Source: Lentimonas sp. CC4
GTDB lineage: Bacteria > Verrucomicrobiota > Verrucomicrobiia > Opitutales > Coraliomargaritaceae
Direction: 5' to 3'
Assembly (NCBI RefSeq): GCF_902728235.1
Contig: NZ_CACVBO010000001.1
Location: 3,496,001 to 3,560,000, forward strand
DNA length: 64,000 nt
Part shown: in pieces, positions 17,819 through 26,563 of the stretch
How the letters are laid out: each line of letters starts with the position of its first letter
How positions within the stretch are numbered: the first letter of the stretch is position 1
Notes under the pieces: generated by a model
Seen by the model: only the letters and a program-made list of their open reading frames with translations
Databases searched by the model: none
What the model was told of the DNA's origin: nothing
Made by a program: the position numbers and the translations under genes

Positions 17819-19666
17819 CTACTTCGCAGCGACAACGTCGGTATATTGCATGAAGCCATTGGCATCGATGAGCATGAAGCAGTAAGCTTCGATACTTTCT
17901 GGAATCGTCGCGCTCACCTTGAGTCCATCTTTGCTGACCGTCGCTGGAAGGCGCATTCCTGAGATGAATTCAGCGGTGACTGGCTTGTCGCTGCCGCGTT
18001 TATGCTTCTCAGCCTTTGAACCGTCGCAATAGATCACCCATGCCTCTTTCACCACTGGACCACCCGATTGGACAGATACCCGTGCATTACGTGTCCCCGC
18101 CTTGAACGAGCTTTTGCCGACCGTGGCTGCGGATTCCGTTTTTTTCGAGTAATTTGGATTCAAATACGGGAGCTCTGCGTTATTCGCGACCAGCGATGCT
18201 TCGAGCAATCCGCTGAGTTGCTCGACGACCGATGCATACTCTGGATTTTTCGCGAGGTCGTTCGCCTCTTCGAAGTCATTGCGCTGACCGTCATTATAGA
18301 GACGATACAGCTCGTATTCGCCAGAATCGTATCGTTTGTAGAGCTTGAAATCTCCACTACGGATGGCGGATGTCATGATCGGATTGTGCGGGTAGTGCCA
18401 GAAAAGGAATTCGCGCTCGTTGCCCTCAGCATCCAAAACCTGTGTGCTTTCGCCCATCAATATGGGTGTGATATCCAAGCCACTCAGTTTCGCGAAATCT
18501 TTGGCGGCGATCTTAGAATCGGTCAATTCCAAGAAGGTCGGGAAGAAATCGAGCTGATTGATCATGCCATCAAACTGAGCGCCTGCTGCAATGCCCGGAC
18601 CAGTGATCACCATAGGCACCCGAACGCCGCCTTCTTCTGCATAGGTTTTGCCATTTTTCAGCGGCGAATTGTCCGAGAGCGTTTCTTGACCGTGCCTCAA
18701 GGCTCCACCGTTGTCAGAGCTGAAGAAAATATAGGTTGTTTCGATCAGCTTCTTGCCAGGGTTCCGAGGATCATCGGTCTTCTTTAAGAAATCCACAATG
18801 CGCCCCAGGCTCCAGTCGACGCTGGTCACCATCGCGGCAAAGTATGGGTTATTTTGCCCTGGCAGACTCATCGCGCCCTTTTTCGGTGGAAACTGCTGGC
18901 CGAGTTTATCGCAGTAATACTCAAGTAGCTCGCCATTGCGCGTCATCGCCGGCCAGTGAACCATCCAGTGACAGAGATCGAGAAAGAACGGCTGATCCCC
19001 ACTCTCCGCCATAAACTGAATGGCAGATTCAGTGACCTCATCGTAGGGATACGAAATACCCTCCGGTTTTTTTGCACTGAAGGGCGGATACTTTTCCTGA
19101 CTCAGTGGATACTTGGGATCTTCCGCCGTCGCAAAGCCCTGGGTGCGATCCGGGACACTGCGGTGGATGCCACGGTCTTCGTTGACGAAATCAAAACCAT
19201 AACTCGCCGATGACAGGCCGATGTGCCATTTTCCAGTGTGTCCGGTGCGGTAGCCGTTCGCCTTCAGCGCATCCGCGCTCGTCAGGTGATTTCGATCAAA
19301 CTGCCCTTCTAGATAAGGAGAAAGCAAGCGCTCGCCTTTCCCTACATCTTTTCTGTTATCCAGCGTGACATGGGTGAATCGTGTTTTCGCGGGATGTTGC
19401 CCGGAGTTAATCGCGGCACGCGATGGCGAACAGGTCGGAGCTGGCGAATAAGCCTGAGTAAAATTCATACCAGACTCCGCAAGTTTCACAATATTCGGAG
19501 TCTCATACGGACTTGGCTTATCCACATCATTGATCTGAGTCGCCTGCCAGCCGAGATCATCGACGTAGAAGATAATAATATTAGGCTGCTCGACCTTCGC
19601 GTGGAGCATCGGCAAGCAAGCAGCCGCTAGAAAACCAGCGACCAGTGTTTTTTTAATTTTGTTCAT
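17819..19666 (-). CDS. Sulfatase, exported (CSPSR type), first gene of operon
   Basis: A 615-residue type I sulfatase. The signal peptide is MNKIKKTLVAGFLAAACLPMLHA. Core motifs are NIIIFYVDDLGWQ, formylglycine Cys79 in C-S-P-S-R, GQHPAKTRFTHVTL, and FFSSDNGGALRHG. A C-terminal beta-rich extension of about 110 residues resembles that of the type A enzymes. Its catalytic domain is closest to the middle of the 1183-residue fusion protein at 21650-25201: both share ETTYIFF.SDNGG, the DPRNPGKKLIETTYIFF block and EAYCFMLIDANGFMQ-like endings. It is the promoter-proximal gene of the 11-gene operon, with 350 bp of non-coding DNA upstream. Confidence 0.95.
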   Translation of the reverse strand: MNKIKKTLVAGFLAAACLPMLHAKVEQPNIIIFYVDDLGWQATQINDVDKPSPYETPNIVKLAESGMNFTQAYSPAPTCSPSRAAINSGQHPAKTRFTHVTLDNRKDVGKGERLLSPYLEGQFDRNHLTSADALKANGYRTGHTGKWHIGLSSASYGFDFVNEDRGIHRSVPDRTQGFATAEDPKYPLSQEKYPPFSAKKPEGISYPYDEVTESAIQFMAESGDQPFFLDLCHWMVHWPAMTRNGELLEYYCDKLGQQFPPKKGAMSLPGQNNPYFAAMVTSVDWSLGRIVDFLKKTDDPRNPGKKLIETTYIFFSSDNGGALRHGQETLSDNSPLKNGKTYAEEGGVRVPMVITGPGIAAGAQFDGMINQLDFFPTFLELTDSKIAAKDFAKLSGLDITPILMGESTQVLDAEGNEREFLFWHYPHNPIMTSAIRSGDFKLYKRYDSGEYELYRLYNDGQRNDFEEANDLAKNPEYASVVEQLSGLLEASLVANNAELPYLNPNYSKKTESAATVGKSSFKAGTRNARVSVQSGGPVVKEAWVIYCDGSKAEKHKRGSDKPVTAEFISGMRLPATVSKDGLKVSATIPESIEAYCFMLIDANGFMQYTDVVAAK

Positions 19667-20018
19667 CGTATTTTAAATTTATTTTAGCGTTATTTCGAAC
19701 CAAATTTGCTCATCTACGTGTGTTGATATCGCCCCCCATCCCCCCGGAATGAACCGCATGGATCAACCACTGCTAGAGGCGCTCGAATGGTTAATTTTAA
19801 GTAAGTTAAAGTGTATCATAAAAATGAAGCGTCACACACCACGTATTTACAGGATACGCCCCCCTTTACAGTGTTCTAACAGCGACGAATCCGAACGCCC
19901 AATAGGTTGAAAAATAAGAATATTCTACATCAATAACTCGGACACCTGGGTGGTTTCGGCAGAACAACTCAACTGCACGAGAGAAGCCCCTAGACTTTCA
20001 GCAATGGATCAACAAAAA
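19667..20018. promoter_or_regulatory. Non-coding leader upstream of sulfatase operon
   Basis: This 352-bp stretch lies between the operon start and the terminator of the PEP-CTERM gene transcribed toward it. It must hold the operon promoter on the minus strand. I see a short imperfect palindrome near 19840-19860 (CGTAT and ATACG arms) and an AT-rich part near 19795-19830, but no convincing -35/-10 pair and no copy of the palindromic PEP-CTERM promoter element found at 20871, 26410, 27406 and 28551. Confidence 0.4.
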
Positions 20019-20051
20019 CGCCCTCGGATCGATGGTATCGATCCGAAGGCG
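20019..20051 (-). terminator. Rho-independent terminator of PEP-CTERM gene 20076-20756
   Basis: An inverted repeat with arms around CCTCGGATCGAT and ATCGATCCGA plus outer CGCC/GGCG pairing is followed on the minus strand by a T run (AAAAA on the plus strand at 20014-20018). It is one of five terminators in the region sharing the CCTCGGATC stem sequence. Confidence 0.85.
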
Positions 20052-20075
20052 CTTGAAAGAAAGGAACGATACGAA

Positions 20076-20756
20076 TTAAGCGCGGCGACGAAGCATCACG
20101 TAAGTCAGGCCAGTGAGGCCAGCGAGCAGTGCGTAAGTGCCTGGCTCTGGAACGACAGTGACATCAATAGCGAGATCATAGTTATCAATTTGCCAAGATC
20201 CACCAGAAACGTGCGTTGTGGTGAAAGTCGTGTCATTCAAAGCGACTATGCCAGCTATATTATTGGTAATGTTGGTAGAAGAACCTACAATTGACGTCAC
20301 TTCGTCTTCTGCAGCAGCCCAGCGTCTATAGGTTACTTCCGTGAATACTGCGCTATTCAATGAGATAGCAGCTCCTTCGGAAGTTGTTTGTGCACCATCG
20401 AGCGTGATGGTTCCAAAAGTGATACCATCCCCTGCAGTTTTGAAAGGGGTATTGTTAATGTCGTATTCGATGAGATCCCAGTTAAGATTAGCCGCGCCGC
20501 TAGAATTAAAAGCCGAAAGATCAAAAGTGATCGTAACCGAATCGTTGGCTAAAGCATCACCATCAAGCGCCAGGTCGTTAATCGTGTAGCTTTGCGAAGT
20601 AATAACGTCGCCATCACCTGGTGCAACAAGAGTGCCAAGTGTTCCGCCGACCACGGTGGCACCGGCGGCATCGGCATTGTTGAGGGAGACTACCGCCGCC
20701 TGTGAAGATAGAGTGGAGGCAAGCACTGCGCCTGCGAGAATGAATGTTTTTTTCAT
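20076..20756 (-). CDS. PEP-CTERM sorting domain protein
   Basis: A secreted protein of 226 residues when started at the ATG at 20756 (MKKTFILAGAVLAS); an in-frame start at 20771 would only add five residues before the signal peptide. The body is Asn/Thr/Ser-rich beta structure with no recognised enzyme motif. The C-terminus is a textbook sorting signal: VPEPGTYALLAGLTGL, a transmembrane stretch, then a basic end (RRRA). In known systems such tails are processed by exosortase; none lies in the window. The signal peptide nearly matches those of 26564-27265 and the 1183-residue sulfatase. The gene is preceded by palindromic promoter element copy 1 (5' leader of about 114 nt) and followed by its own terminator. 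Confidence 0.9.
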   Translation of the reverse strand: MKKTFILAGAVLASTLSSQAAVVSLNNADAAGATVVGGTLGTLVAPGDGDVITSQSYTINDLALDGDALANDSVTITFDLSAFNSSGAANLNWDLIEYDINNTPFKTAGDGITFGTITLDGAQTTSEGAAISLNSAVFTEVTYRRWAAAEDEVTSIVGSSTNITNNIAGIVALNDTTFTTTHVSGGSWQIDNYDLAIDVTVVPEPGTYALLAGLTGLTYVMLRRRA

Positions 20757-20870
20757 ATTATGGGTGATCAAATCAATGTATGCTTAGTGTGTATCTAACA
20801 GTGCTTGATTCAAATATGGGTGTTAGGGATTCGTTTTGATGCTTTAGAGTCATGTAGAATGCGACAAGGT

Positions 20871-20957
20871 TGTTACATACTATCAGATTCTAAAAATCCG
20901 TATATAGGCATTTTTACCTATACGCGCCAACTCGTTCACGAGAGATACTTTATTATG
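20871..20957 (-). promoter_or_regulatory. Palindromic PEP-CTERM promoter element, copy 1
   Basis: Palindrome at 20903-20922: arms TATAGGCA and TACCTATA around TTTT, with one mismatch against the perfect form in the other copies. On the minus strand, TGATAGTAT (extended -10 candidate TG-A-TAGTAT, plus-strand ATACTA at 20877-20882) lies downstream, with its centre 33 bp from the palindrome centre. The same spacing holds in all four copies. It drives the PEP-CTERM gene at 20076. Its far end overlaps the 3' end of the truncated paralogue at 20953-21603. Confidence 0.75.
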
Positions 20958-21603
20958 GAAGGGTCACTGAGAGACCGCTAAAAGTCGTTTGACCTGCATT
21001 ACCAAGATCGTCGTTTCCAGCTGAGCGACCCACACGCCAGGCGTAGTAGTCATACCCCGTCCCTAAATCAACCAACTCAGAGAGCGATGTGCCCGTGGTG
21101 TAAGTTTGACTCAACAAGGCCGTGGCATCGCCAACGATCGTCTGATTCCAGGCTGTCCCATCTTTAGGACCTCCCCATGACAGACCGACAGATGTCTCGC
21201 CAGAATTCCAGCCATAGAGTTCAAGCGTCACGTAATCGCCCGCTCCGAGCGTGTAATCCATGGCGACCTTAATCAGGCCTTGGGTCGCTTTCGAATCATT
21301 GATGATCCGAATTACCCCGCGGCGGTTCACCTTCGTTGCGGATCCACCATACGTATCCGTAGCCGCAGTATAGCGTAGCTCATCATCGTCCCCCCAAATC
21401 CAATCGCCAATGGCTTGAGTGTCTTCGGTAGGAGTCGCATTTCTTTTAATTGTATAAGCGTAATTAGCAGAGGACATCGTGCTAAGGCTAATAGCCGCAT
21501 GCCCCTTATTGGTAATCTTAACCGGGGCGGTGGTAAAATCAGTCGCCAGCGCTATGCTGAGCCCCATGACAGATGCAGTGATCGCTAGTAATATTTTTTT
21601 CAT
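20953..21603 (-). CDS. Secreted protein, paralogue of PEP-CTERM protein but lacking the sorting tail
   Basis: A 216-residue protein with a signal peptide (MKKILLAITASVMGLSIALA). It aligns along its length with the 27725-28441 protein, sharing GDYVTLELYGWN, the TTGT..E.VDLGTGYDYY block and AGNDDLGNAGQTTFSGLSV. That paralogue continues from GLSVAV into VPEPGTYALL, whereas this one stops after GLSVTLP. The stop falls exactly where promoter element copy 1 begins, so the tail was probably lost in the rearrangement that placed the element there. Without the tail the protein should be released rather than sorted. No terminator of its own is visible. Function unknown. Confidence 0.85.
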   Translation of the reverse strand: MKKILLAITASVMGLSIALATDFTTAPVKITNKGHAAISLSTMSSANYAYTIKRNATPTEDTQAIGDWIWGDDDELRYTAATDTYGGSATKVNRRGVIRIINDSKATQGLIKVAMDYTLGAGDYVTLELYGWNSGETSVGLSWGGPKDGTAWNQTIVGDATALLSQTYTTGTSLSELVDLGTGYDYYAWRVGRSAGNDDLGNAGQTTFSGLSVTLP

Positions 21604-21649
21604 CTATTTTTTATCTAGGGTTTTTCATCTGAGTGATAGAATCAGTTCA

Positions 21650-24600
21650 CTAGTCGACCACTGAAAGCACTTTCAATCGCCCAAAGAATTTACCATCCAC
21701 CGCCATGCTCTTAGGAATCGTCACCGTCACTGGTTGTAGGCCTCCTGAGATCGAGCCTAAGCTCACTTCACTGGCCCGCGGCTCTGTAATATTGAGATCG
21801 GTCCAACCGGACAGACTCGCTCCATACTGAAAAATCTGCTCAGTAAACGGCACGGCATCTGCGCTACGTGTAAACGTAAAGGTAAAGTTCTCATCTGTGG
21901 CATCCACCTGAGGGAGGATGACTTCGCCCGATTCCGTGGGTGTGCCATTCAACACAAACTCGAGACCGGTCGCGATCCCGTCTTGCTCCGGATCGCCCTC
22001 AAAAGTGACATCACTGAGCCCCGGATAATTGAGCAACCACGTCTGGTAGTCCGAAGGCAGCGTATAGCTCGCATAGAGCGTCGCGACTTCAGCGCCCGTC
22101 AGTGCCACATCATAGAGCATCACCTCATCCAGTAGCCCCTCAAAACTCAAGGTCGCATCTTTCCCACTACCAAGCCATGTCGTGTTCATTCCTGACATGG
22201 GGTAGGTCCCGGTATCCGTATCGTATACGGATCCATTGAGATAGATCACCATGCTACCAACACCTGCCGGTTCAGTCGTATCTTTTGTAAATACCCAGTG
22301 ATTCCAGACTCCTTTATAGATGGCCGCGTCAGTCCCCTTGGAAACACGATCACTTGCATCAGCAACAGAGTCATAACCAGCATCCCAAACTACGGTTCCA
22401 CTGGACCAGGGTATCAGGATACTGTGTATACGATTATCACTCGCGTCTCGGGAATGAAAAACTGAATCTTGAGCGGGTTGAGTCGTTCCACCATAAACCC
22501 ACATGGCGATGCTAATTTGGTTATTAATACCTGAAACAGCCCCTACAGGAATGACAACATAATCGGCATCTGCATCAGCCCCACCATCAAAATACAGGGC
22601 CCCGCCATCGACTCCGACAGTCCATTCAGCACCCGTCACAGTTGCATGGTGACCATTCCCCGAAATGTCTGCAGCCTGACTGCCTGAAACTTCGTCGAGC
22701 GGCCAGTGAGCCAGCGCATCAGGCACCGTAACAAGCAACGGGCTGCTGACCTCACTCGTAAATTGCATATACCCATTCTCATCAACGAGCAGGAAGCAGT
22801 AAGCTATGATGCTCTCTGGTATCACAGCACTCACAGTGTAGCCATCGACGCTCGTCGTCGCAGGCTCCCGCATTCCTAAGATAAACTCGTCCGTAACCAC
22901 ATCAGTTTTACCAGCCGTGGGCCCGCCACGATAGAGCACAGAGGCCTCCACAATTTTGGGTCCGCTCGATACGATGGTAAGCTCAGCCAAGCGTGTTTCG
23001 CCAGTAAACGTATTGACGTCTGGCGCAGCGACCGTTGCCGGATCGACGCCTGTATAGTCAGGATTCAGGTAAGGAAGCTCTGCGTTATAGTCTACAAATG
23101 CTCCTTCAATCATTGCAGTCAACTCTGCGAGAGCGGTGACATCTTCAGGATCAGTCGACGCCACTAAGTCATTCGCTTCTTCGATATCCAAGCGGACTGG
23201 GTCTCCATTGGCATCCAGGCCATCATAGAGTCGATACAACTCGTAAACACCCGTTTCAAATGACTTGAGGATTTTATAATCACCACTTCGAAGAGAAGAC
23301 TTCATGTGACTATAATGCGGGAAGTGCCAGAATAAGAAATCCCGTGGCTTATCCAGCGCATCAAGCACCTGAGTGGCCTCACCATACAGCACCGGAGCAA
23401 TGTCCAAACCACTGAGTTCATCATAATCAGCCGCATCAATCGTGGTGTCGGTCAACGTAAGGAAGGTGGGGAATAAATCGAGCTGATTCACCATCTCATG
23501 CACCTCACTGTCCGCTAAAATCCCTGGCCCTGAAACCACGAATGGGACCCGCACGCCGCCTTCTTCCGGATTGGTTTTACCATATTTAAACGGTGCATTG
23601 TCCGAGATCACCTCTTGGCCATGCTGCTCCGCACCACCGTTGTCTGAGGTGAAGAAGATATAAGTCGTCTCGATCAGTTTTTTACCAGGATTGCGGGGAT
23701 CGTCAGTGGTCTCCAAGTAGTCCACAATTCGCCCAAGACTCCAATCCACCGTAGTGACCATCGCACCGAAATACGGATTCGTCTGACCGGGCGTCGTCCA
23801 GTCCTTAACGTCGCCCATTGAATCTCTTAAGTCTGAATCATAAATAACGCCAAATTTGGTGCAATAGTATTTGAGCAGGTCCTCGTTACGAGTGAGCACC
23901 GGCCAGTGGACCATCCAATGGCAGAGGTTGAGGAAAAATGGCCCGTCTTTATTAGCATCCATGAATGCAATCGCTGAATCTGTAACCTCATCTACGGGAT
24001 ACCGAATGCCATCCGGAAACTCCGCACTGTAAGGAAAATACCTTTCGGTGGTGAGTGGATAGCTGGCATTGGTATCAGAGGCAAATGCGTCCGGATCGAG
24101 CCGATCAGGGCTCATACCGCGATGCGCTCCACGATCTTCATTGACCGTCTGGAAGCCGTAATTTGCGGCATTGAGGCCCTGGTGCCATTTGCCGGAGTGC
24201 CCAGTCGCATAGCCATTTGCTGCCAAGGCCTCGGCGCTGGTCAACAAATTGCGATCAATTTGTAACTCTAAGTAAGGCGCAATCAACAGCTGGGAGCTCT
24301 TGCCGTCATCCACGTCGTCAAGCGAGACGTGCGTGAACCGTGTCTTCGCTGGATGCTGCCCGTTGTTGATCGCAGCGCGTGATGGCGAACAGGAAGGTGC
24401 CGGCGAATAGCCCGATGTAAAATTCATGGCCTGAGAGGCCAGCTTCGTAATGTTCGGAGTGTCGTAGGGACATAGGTTGTCCAACTCGTTCAGCTGAATA
24501 TCCTGCTGACCGAGGTCATCGACGTAGAAAAGAACGATGTTTGGTTGAACCGGTAGAGGAATCGTTTCAGCGACGACAACTAGGTTATCGAGGCTAAATG

Positions 24601-25201
24601 CTGCGCTGGTGCCACCGGGATCGCCGTTAACAGCCCGATGCACGATGAACAGGCCAATCTCCTCTTCTCCTGCATAGGTGAAGGTATGCGTTAAACTTGT
24701 CCCATCAGCAGTAATTGCAGTTGGATCACCAAGCGTGCTGGAAGTTGCTGTGCCACTTAGAACGACACCGCCGTTGAAGCTTCCGTGAATATCGACCCCT
24801 ACAGCATTTGTGTCATCCACACCACTTGCAGTGTATGTCTGGAGGAAGGAGCCCGAATCAACACCCGTAGCAGCGACGAAGCCCGAAATATCAAACGTCA
24901 CGGTAACGGTGCCGGGACTCCATTCTCTGGTATCCAACCAAACGCCCGCACCACGCGTCCTGTTAGCCACCCCGTCACTAGTAAAGTTCAGTGTGCTACC
25001 TGTATCATTCACCAAACCGGTTGAGCTAAAAAACTCACGATAAGTCACTGCAGCAGACGCCCCGCCGAGTGCATGCACTCCATTGGTTTTACTAGTGATC
25101 GAAAAGTCGTTAAAGTTTTCGGAGTAAACAATACGCATTGCCGCCTGTGAAGTGAGTGCCGACGTAAGCACTGCGCCGGAAAGAAATAAGAGGTGTTTCA
25201 T
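21650..25201 (-). CDS. Sulfatase fused to a PEP-CTERM-family N-terminal domain, with LamG and C-terminal module
   Basis: An 1183-residue exported protein. Residues 1-21 are the signal peptide. Residues 22-212 align with the body of the PEP-CTERM protein at 26564-27265 (RGAGVWLD versus RGTGVWLD, the HTFTYAGEEEIGLFIV block versus AFTFTYNGTDDFVGLVF, SLDNLVVV versus DIDNLSV). Where that protein has its PEP-CTERM tail, this one runs into a sulfatase: PVQPNIVLFYVDDLG, formylglycine Cys271 in C-S-P-S-R, then IFFTSDNGG. A LamG-like domain follows (about 828-1030, starting ALAHWPLDEVSGS). Last comes a verrucomicrobial C-terminal module (about 1040-1183) starting DYQTWLLNYPGLSD. The catalytic part is closest to the sulfatase at 17819. 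It has no palindromic promoter copy upstream. Confidence 0.92.
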   Translation of the reverse strand: MKHLLFLSGAVLTSALTSQAAMRIVYSENFNDFSITSKTNGVHALGGASAAVTYREFFSSTGLVNDTGSTLNFTSDGVANRTRGAGVWLDTREWSPGTVTVTFDISGFVAATGVDSGSFLQTYTASGVDDTNAVGVDIHGSFNGGVVLSGTATSSTLGDPTAITADGTSLTHTFTYAGEEEIGLFIVHRAVNGDPGGTSAAFSLDNLVVVAETIPLPVQPNIVLFYVDDLGQQDIQLNELDNLCPYDTPNITKLASQAMNFTSGYSPAPSCSPSRAAINNGQHPAKTRFTHVSLDDVDDGKSSQLLIAPYLELQIDRNLLTSAEALAANGYATGHSGKWHQGLNAANYGFQTVNEDRGAHRGMSPDRLDPDAFASDTNASYPLTTERYFPYSAEFPDGIRYPVDEVTDSAIAFMDANKDGPFFLNLCHWMVHWPVLTRNEDLLKYYCTKFGVIYDSDLRDSMGDVKDWTTPGQTNPYFGAMVTTVDWSLGRIVDYLETTDDPRNPGKKLIETTYIFFTSDNGGAEQHGQEVISDNAPFKYGKTNPEEGGVRVPFVVSGPGILADSEVHEMVNQLDLFPTFLTLTDTTIDAADYDELSGLDIAPVLYGEATQVLDALDKPRDFLFWHFPHYSHMKSSLRSGDYKILKSFETGVYELYRLYDGLDANGDPVRLDIEEANDLVASTDPEDVTALAELTAMIEGAFVDYNAELPYLNPDYTGVDPATVAAPDVNTFTGETRLAELTIVSSGPKIVEASVLYRGGPTAGKTDVVTDEFILGMREPATTSVDGYTVSAVIPESIIAYCFLLVDENGYMQFTSEVSSPLLVTVPDALAHWPLDEVSGSQAADISGNGHHATVTGAEWTVGVDGGALYFDGGADADADYVVIPVGAVSGINNQISIAMWVYGGTTQPAQDSVFHSRDASDNRIHSILIPWSSGTVVWDAGYDSVADASDRVSKGTDAAIYKGVWNHWVFTKDTTEPAGVGSMVIYLNGSVYDTDTGTYPMSGMNTTWLGSGKDATLSFEGLLDEVMLYDVALTGAEVATLYASYTLPSDYQTWLLNYPGLSDVTFEGDPEQDGIATGLEFVLNGTPTESGEVILPQVDATDENFTFTFTRSADAVPFTEQIFQYGASLSGWTDLNITEPRASEVSLGSISGGLQPVTVTIPKSMAVDGKFFGRLKVLSVVD

Positions 25202-25275
25202 GTGAGAATGGTATTCAGTCGCGAGGGGTTACAGCCTGCAGGACATTTAAACTTCCAGCACTGTATCTATAAAAA

Positions 25276-25308
25276 CGCCCTCGGATCAGTGATACCGATC
25301 CGAAGGCG
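25276..25308 (-). terminator. Rho-independent terminator of PEP-CTERM gene 25333-26301
   Basis: Arms around CGCCCTCGGATC and GATCCGAAGGCG pair with one bulge; a T run follows on the minus strand (AAAAA at 25271-25275). It separates the gene from the fusion sulfatase downstream, so that sulfatase needs its own promoter in the 25202-25270 gap or read-through. Confidence 0.85.
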
Positions 25309-25332
25309 TTTGAAAGAAAAGAACGATTCGTG

Positions 25333-26301
25333 CTAAGCGCGACGACGACGAAGCATCACGTAAGTCAGACCAGTGAGGCCAGCGAGCAATGCGTAAGTTC
25401 CGGGTTCTGGAACGACAGTCAACATACCTGTGAGCTCCGCAAACTCGTAGTCAACACCGTTTTCAGTGATACTCCAGAGTCCACTAGCCTCCGTAAAGCC
25501 ACCATTCTCACTAGCGACAGCAAAAGTTGAGCGGTAGCTCTCGGTGAGATTATCCACGTCGAGGATAAGCCACTCACTGCCAACGATGGTAGAGGCTGTG
25601 CTAAGATCAAGAACGAATGTAGTATGTAGAAAAACAGATCCCGTTCCCAACATAGCGTTGTTGACCCCATTGGCACCGATTTTGAAGGCAAATTCTGAGC
25701 CTGCGCCACTGGTCGATCTCAAGGTGCTCCCCGCGTTTATCGTTGTGTTACCAGTATAGGTATTGGCACCATCAAGATATGTGACGCCTGAACCCGTTAT
25801 GCTAAGATTCTCACTTCCAGTGACTTCAGAGTTAAATCTCAAATCGTCGGCGCCGTTGTGAACGATGTCTAAGTTACTGGTAAGTCTGACTTTACCGAGG
25901 TTGTTAAAAATCTTATCCCCAGTAGACGCCGCATCGATCGTCAGAGTGGAATTCCCGGAAGTGGCAGAGAAAGTTAAATTACGAGCGGTAGTGCCATTTC
26001 CGGCGATAAGTCCAATAGTGGTTCCCCCAAGATTCGAGCTTCCAAACTCGAGTGAGTTGATGGTAGTATTCCCTCGGATAATCTGATCTAAGTTTGTTGT
26101 ATTATTGATCACAACATCACCCGTTTCGATATCACTTGGCTTTGCGCTCGCGCCATCCGATGTCCAGTTATCAATATCATTCCAGTCACCGCTGTCGGTG
26201 CCTGTCCAGGTGAAAGTCTCAGCGAACGAACTGGTCACAGCCAGTAATGAAATGACTGCCGCAGCAGACAACAGTCGGGGTTCTTTGTTTAAGTGATTCA
26301 T
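25333..26301 (-). CDS. PEP-CTERM protein with autotransporter-type beta-strand repeat
   Basis: A 322-residue secreted protein. The signal peptide runs to about residue 27 (SSFA). The body begins ETFTWTGTDSGDWNDIDNW, a motif common in autotransporter-associated and PEP-CTERM surface proteins, and contains a passenger-type repeat (YLDGANTYTGNTTINAGSTL) that forms a beta-helix rung. The C-terminus is VPEPGTYALLAGLTGL, a membrane stretch and RRRRA. It is probably exposed at the cell surface or in an extracellular matrix. The body is unrelated to the neighbouring PEP-CTERM proteins, while the tail is almost identical. It is preceded by promoter element copy 2, with a leader of about 108 nt. Confidence 0.9.
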   Translation of the reverse strand: MNHLNKEPRLLSAAAVISLLAVTSSFAETFTWTGTDSGDWNDIDNWTSDGASAKPSDIETGDVVINNTTNLDQIIRGNTTINSLEFGSSNLGGTTIGLIAGNGTTARNLTFSATSGNSTLTIDAASTGDKIFNNLGKVRLTSNLDIVHNGADDLRFNSEVTGSENLSITGSGVTYLDGANTYTGNTTINAGSTLRSTSGAGSEFAFKIGANGVNNAMLGTGSVFLHTTFVLDLSTASTIVGSEWLILDVDNLTESYRSTFAVASENGGFTEASGLWSITENGVDYEFAELTGMLTVVPEPGTYALLAGLTGLTYVMLRRRRA

Positions 26302-26409
26302 GGCGTATTTCTGTATATTAAGGGTGGATATTTAATTTTGCCCGAAGATTGAATTAGAATGTGTCTGCTTCAGTCAATCTAGGCATCGAACTAAGATATC
26401 TTGCATGGC

Positions 26410-26496
26410 TGTTACATACTATCATTTTCAAAAAATCTGCATATAGGTATTTTTACCTATATGTGCCGACTCAATCTTGAGAGATACTTAAACGGA
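26410..26496 (-). promoter_or_regulatory. Palindromic PEP-CTERM promoter element, copy 2
   Basis: Perfect palindrome at 26442-26461 (TATAGGTA, TTTT, TACCTATA). The minus-strand TGATAGTAT -10 candidate (plus-strand ATACTA at 26416-26421) is again 33 bp from the palindrome centre. The distal part (GAGAGATACTTA) is also conserved. It lies upstream of the 25333-26301 gene. Confidence 0.8.
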
Positions 26497-26514
26497 ATCT
26501 ATCAAACGAAAAAA

Positions 26515-26537
26515 CCCTCGGATCACTGATCCGAGGG
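26515..26537 (-). terminator. Rho-independent terminator of PEP-CTERM gene 26564-27265
   Basis: A 10-bp perfect stem (CCCTCGGATC / GATCCGAGGG) with a 3-nt loop, followed on the minus strand by a run of T (AAAAA before 26515). It lies 27 nt beyond the stop codon. Confidence 0.9.
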
Positions 26538-26563
26538 CTTTGAAAATTGAGCTGTCGGGTTAA

